Source: Spisula solida (lineage: Eukaryota > Mollusca > Bivalvia > Venerida > Mactridae). Taken from it: a stretch of DNA of 64,000 nt. The position numbers and the translations under genes were made by a program. Under the pieces are notes generated by a model, which did no database searches, was not told the DNA's origin, and saw nothing but the letters and a program-made list of their open reading frames with translations. The DNA is taken from assembly GCA_947247005.1 (NCBI GenBank), contig OX365962.1:7413201-7477200 (forward strand), written 5' to 3'. This document shows positions 59,450-64,000 of the stretch, one piece after another (the stretch's first letter is position 1; each line of letters opens with the position of its first letter).

Positions 59450-60400
59450 TTGCTGGGATGTATTATAATTTTATTTCCTGTATGAAATAACCCGTTTACT
59501 AATACAATTTATAAATGTTTTATTTTTTCATACTATGGTTTTTTTCTTGAAGGGCGACTTGACGCACAATATTGGATTTTAGAAACGTTTAAACAAGTAT
59601 TCGCGAGCTACTGTTGTTTGAAAGTATTTGAAATAAATGATCTATACAATTTTAGCAATTCGTTTGCAAAAGCATATAAACTAGTAATTACTATATTTAA
59701 AAAGATTTACATGTAATTATCTCACATGATTCTACGATATGAAAAGAGACGGTTTCATCCCCTTTAAATTACCTTCTCGTTTCTTTGTTTATAATTCGTG
59801 TGTTATTTGGTAACGCTAATTGACAGTAACGGATAGATTTGCGATACGATTTAGCGTCCTAATGCCTTCTAGTTTTTTATTGTATCATTCCCAGTGTAAT
59901 GTGTTTTTTATTTCAGGTAGTTTTGTTTAATCTCAGTGAGGCGGAAATATCAAAATTGAAATTATTTATATTATCGAGTTTTATTTGTATACATTTCAGG
60001 TTCGTTTCCTTGTTAAATCGATTTATTTTCCTAGTCCGTGTCATTACTGGGCAATATATAGTCCCTACTGCCCTCTATATAGGAGTATAAATTTCAAAAC
60101 GTCCGTAAGTTTGACGGGTTTTTTCTTTCATAAATCGATACATTGACTTGAAAAGAATCTGAGGTTTGGATAAATCGGCGCCTTAAACCCAAACATTGAT
60201 GTGAGAAGGCAACTCTGCCAGTCCCGTTCATAAGAGCATATCATAAACATACCACGAGTTGTTTCCCTTGTCCGTGGATACATGCTACCTCTGGGTTTCT
60301 GGAAACACCTAAAACGTTACGGAAAAAAGTCGCGGCCTACCAATCCTTATGATTTATGTACGCGTCTCATACACTTTTATACAATTAGTATAACTTTGAT
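59450..60400. other. No gene seen
   Basis: AT-rich with no supported exon or repeat. Confidence 0.5.
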
Positions 60401-60410
60401 AAATTGCTTA

Positions 60411-60740
60411 AATGGTGGCACAGTGGTCGAGTGGATAACGTCCCTGGTTCGAATCTCGGCCGGGACACTTGGTAATTTCTGATACGCTAAATCAGTGTTT
60501 CCCACCCAACTAGAGACGAACTGGTTGGAAACCCAGAGGTAGTCTCGCGTGTATCGGTGCTATACAACGGGCACGTTAAAGAACCAGAGAGTATTTTCAG
60601 AACGATCTAGGATAACGCACCCGGATTCTTTTTATCACAACTCTTTCTCTTCTATTCGCTTCCCTTCAGCAGAAACACAGGACCCCATTGGAAATAAGCG
60701 CTTGCATTTTCATGGGTTGTCCTTGACCGAAAGGCCTAAA
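60411..60740 (+). mobile_element. tRNA-derived SINE
   Basis: AATGGTGGCACAGTGGTCGA (A box) and CCTGGTTCGAATCTC (B box) open the element. The central block GAGGTAGTCTCGCGTGTATC with ACGGGCACGTTAAAGAACC follows, and an ACTAAACTAAAACTAAA tail closes it. Confidence 0.85.
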
Positions 60741-61029
60741 TAATTAACTAAAACTAAACTAAAACTAAATTCAAGTTAAACTCTTTAACATGGTACTAGT
60801 ATTTATCCCTTGCTTGATACTCGGCGTTAGGATAAATGTAACAGATTAGTATCCATATGACCGATACATATTTTGACCTCTGCGACATAAACAAATATTT
60901 TATAAAAAAAAAATTGATATCCAGAATTATAAGAGCTCTTACTGTTGTCAAACTCATGTTTGTAGACGAAATTCCGCACAATCCGAACATAAATATATTT
61001 TAATTTAAATATCCATTTCTATAGTCTAA

Positions 61030-61088
61030 CTAGTTAAGTTATTTAAAAGTAGTTTAAGTACTAAACTACTTTTAAATAACTTAACTAG
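61030..61088. repeat. Perfect palindrome, 27-bp arms
   Basis: CTAGTTAAGTTATTTAAAAG + TAGTTTA, a 5-base AGTAC loop, then the exact inverse. No mismatch. It stands alone in single-copy-looking sequence. Confidence 0.95.
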
Positions 61089-62129
61089 CATTGAATATAA
61101 TATACTGGTCAGAGAATGAAGCAATGAAAATAGTTCAACACAAGTCATGTACTGTACTGAACGTCCGGTATTTTTCGCAGTGTTGTTATTTTTTCTATTA
61201 TTCGCGACAAAAGTGCCTCGCAAATTCAAAAATCAGCGAAAATATAATTTTATAAAATGAAATCTTATCAGGGAGCATTTGACCGTGAATTCATTAATCC
61301 GCGAATAAATCTGTCACCGATCTTCGCGAAATAAAGATCACGCGAATAAAAAGGGATTTACTTTATATTTATTAATATCAGATTAAAAACAGATTAATGT
61401 TTTGCCAATATGACGGGCAATTAGATTATCTTATCAAGGGGTCATAAGGGGTCATAATCATATAATACTTTCAAACTGACATGTTTACAAGGCATACATA
61501 TACATACAGTTCTCAGCTAACATTAGTATACAGTTTCAAAATTAAACTTGGTTCAATTATTCAATATCTGTATTTTTCAGACGGTCACAGTTAAACTAGT
61601 TTCTGAAACTACCCAACGAGTCAAACAAGTGATAGAAGGAAAGATGGAGATTTTCTGATATAAGATAACCATGTGATCCAAAAGGCTAATTTGTAACGTC
61701 TTATTATTACAAAGTTACCTTTCAAGCTGGATAAACAAACGTTATATTTTACTACTAGGGTATATTTGTAACCTATAGTATGACCCACGTAAATTAAAAA
61801 CGTCTTATTGTACATCTCATATATTATCTAGGGTGATTATTTTCATTCAACACTTTATGTAAAAGCCTGTGTATTAAAACATTACAACGTGCTCTACGCT
61901 AAATTCTCCCAACGATGCACTGTTTTCTCGTGCAAATATACCGAAAACCAAAATATCGACGCGTCAATGGCATTCCATATTTACTCAACAGTATCACTTC
62001 ATGATTTTCACTTGCTATAATAAATTAATAACCTTATAATTTTTACGTCATCGGTACACACACAAAAATCATTAATATAAATATGACAGTGAATATCGCT
62101 GTCCCCGTCCAATATTTATGCCCCCCATC

Positions 62130-62640
62130 TTTGATGAGGGGGTATATTGCTTTGCACATGTCTGTCGGTCGGTCGGTCGGTCGGTCGTATAAAATGGTTT
62201 CCGTTCAATAACTCTAGAACGCTTTGACCTAGGATCTGCAAACTTTACATGGAGGTTGGTCAGCAACAGTAGATGACCCCTATTGACTTTGAGGTCAGTA
62301 GGTCAAAGGTCAAGGTCACTGTGACCTTTACCTTTTCTGACTCTTCAAATGGTTTCCTTTCAATAACTCTAGAACGCTTTGACCTAAGATCTTCATACCT
62401 TAACATGGAGGATGGTCAGCAACAGTAGATGACCCCTATTGATTTTGAGGTCAGTAGGTCAAAGGTCCAGGACACTGTGACCTTTACTATTTCTGACTAT
62501 TTAAATGGTTTCCGTTCAATAACTCAAGAATGCTCTGACCTAGGATCTTCAAACTTTACATGGAGGTTGGACAGCAACAGTAGATGACCCCTATTGATTT
62601 TTAGGTCAAAGGTCGTCACTGTGACCATCACTATTGGGCT
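62130..62640 (+). repeat. ~155-bp tandem repeat, three units, with CGGT tract
   Basis: After a (CGGT)n tract near 62165, three units carry TTTCCGTTCAATAACTC, GACCTAGGATCTTCAAAC-like and CAGCAACAGTAGATGACCCC, starting at about 62200, 62352 and 62508. GGTCAAAGGTCAAGGTCACT lies within. Confidence 0.85.
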
Positions 62641-63030
62641 GCCATGGGGGCATACGTGTTTTACAAACATCTCTTGTTAATTTATACACATTATAATATT
62701 ATGTGTAAAGTAATTTACTCAAAATTACCAGTACGATTAAAAATATACTGTAAACTTCATATTACAGTACTGTTACCTTGTTGTTGTTACCCACGTGCAT
62801 TTTTTTCTGTTGTAACATTTTGTATTGTCTGTTGTTACAAATGTAACCTGACTAAATAAAGATATTGATTGATATTGATGGGTACCAATCAATGTATGAT
62901 CTTTACAAAAATATTCCTTGTCTTCAAAAAAAATGTATTATAGCTTCAGTTTTTTACAAATAGTGTTATTGCCGAGGAGTAAACGAAGAAACTACCTCTT
63001 TATACTTATTTTTGGTGGACAGTGTATATA

Positions 63031-63886
63031 CACTCACGGACTTTAAAAACGCCTCACCTGACTCAACGTCAAATATTGTTTTTATTATTTATCTGGTTGA
63101 AAAATCATTTTGCGTGTTTGTTAATCAATCTTTCCTACACATAATTCAGTTTAATTTAGTTTGTAAAGAAATAATATCGCGTAATTAAATGAGGGTATCC
63201 TAATTACAGTCACTACTAGGAATTATGTGGGATTTTGAATATCGATTATTTTAAAAACGCCTCACATGAATAAACCCCAAAAATGATTGAATTTAATTGA
63301 CAATTCACTTACATGCGTGTAATAATATAATCATTGTACATACAATGCACTTTAAATTTTAATAAAATAAAGTCTTGTTACAAAAAGAGGATAGTTTAAT
63401 CGCAGTTACCACAGGCGATTGTGTGGGGTTTTTAGTATCGACCATGTCCACCATTAACCCTAATACACTCCCTTATGAGAGATGGCATAGAAGCACAGAT
63501 TCGTCGAATACATCTTCGAGGAATATTATTCCACTCTTGTCGTATAGCGTCAGATATCTGCTGTAATGTTCCTGGTGCTTGGTAACGTTTACGCAGACGT
63601 CGATCAATTTCATCCCATAATTGCTCAATGGGGTTTAAGTCAGGCGACTTTGAACTTTCATGAGTGTATGATCTAATCGATATTCAAAATCCCACACAAT
63701 TCCTTGTAGTGACTGTAAATAGGATACTCTCATTTAATAACGCGATATTATATTTTTACAAACTAAACTGAATTATGTGTAGGAAAGATTGATTAACAAA
63801 TACGCAAAATGATTTTCCAATCAGATAAATAATAAAAGCAATATTTGACTTTGAGTCAGGTGAGGCGTTTTTAAAGTCCGTGAGTT
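63031..63886. mobile_element. Tc1/mariner element, deleted copy
   Basis: TIRs of about 215 bp (CACTCACGGACTTTAAAAAC and inverse), bordered by TA on both sides. The interior keeps only the C-terminal part of the transposase (63659-63432). The start of the window (1-215) is an end of a relative. Confidence 0.9.
63432..63659 (-). pseudogene. Tc1/mariner transposase, C-terminal fragment
   Basis: The reverse strand reads SPDLNPIEQLWDEIDRRLRK and on to RQEWNNIPRR, ending at TAA (63432). NPIEQLW holds the third catalytic acid of Tc1 transposases. The two earlier aspartates and the DNA-binding domain are missing, and the inverted repeat begins just upstream, so this is a deletion derivative that cannot move itself. 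Confidence 0.88.
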
Positions 63887-64000
63887 TATGTCTGGGTTAG
63901 TGTTAGAGGTCGTAATAATTGACCTGATATTTGAAGAAAGCTGATTATATCATACTGAATTAGTTTAGGTAGATCATGTAATGCCATCTGATATAATTTA

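Overview
The window is eukaryotic, AT-rich and intron-bearing. It most resembles a bivalve mollusc genome. The reasons are a RING-less B-box/TRIM-like single-exon gene, tRNA-derived SINEs sharing a central domain, many short TIR elements, and tandem blocks built on 'GGTCAAAGGTCAAGGTCACTG'. The placement rests on recognition, not on a search. Most real genes are split into small exons with GT..AG borders, so long single ORFs are a poor guide here. I rebuilt exons by hand from splice sites, phase and domain logic.

Region by region. 1-8 kb, minus strand: exons of a secreted or surface protein. A signal-like exon (7853-7894) and two exons of a Ly6/uPAR (LU) three-finger domain (6145-6227, 4651-4719) join in phase. 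Further down are a ShKT-domain exon (1765-1890) and a possible hydrophobic exon (836-941), which may or may not belong to the same gene. 12.5-23.7 kb, plus strand: a seven-exon gene for a large DDE/RNase H-fold transposase-like protein with a C-terminal string of CxxC zinc-binding motifs. One of its introns holds nine copies of a 15-bp motif in a 3 forward / 3 reverse / 3 forward layout. 27.8-29.5 kb, plus strand: an intact B-box protein gene. 33.1-56.6 kb, minus strand: an eight-exon gene for a pentameric ligand-gated ion channel subunit with four membrane segments. It lacks the Cys-loop cysteines, shows no N-terminal signal peptide and has an unusually long basic C-tail; every intron is phase 0.

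The rest is mobile and repeat DNA. There are several MITE families (most present 2-4 times, some nested), a deleted Tc1/mariner copy with a transposase C-terminal fragment, a LINE 3' end, at least five SINEs, minisatellites, and one very large inverted pair of the same TIR element (38524-42221 and 43172-45871) inside the largest channel intron. Three elements with CATGG/CAGGG-CGTA ends and 5-bp direct repeats appear to form one poorly described group.

The genes do not form a pathway. The shared theme is that host genes here carry large transposon loads in their introns. Edges of repeats are approximate unless a terminal inverted repeat is stated.
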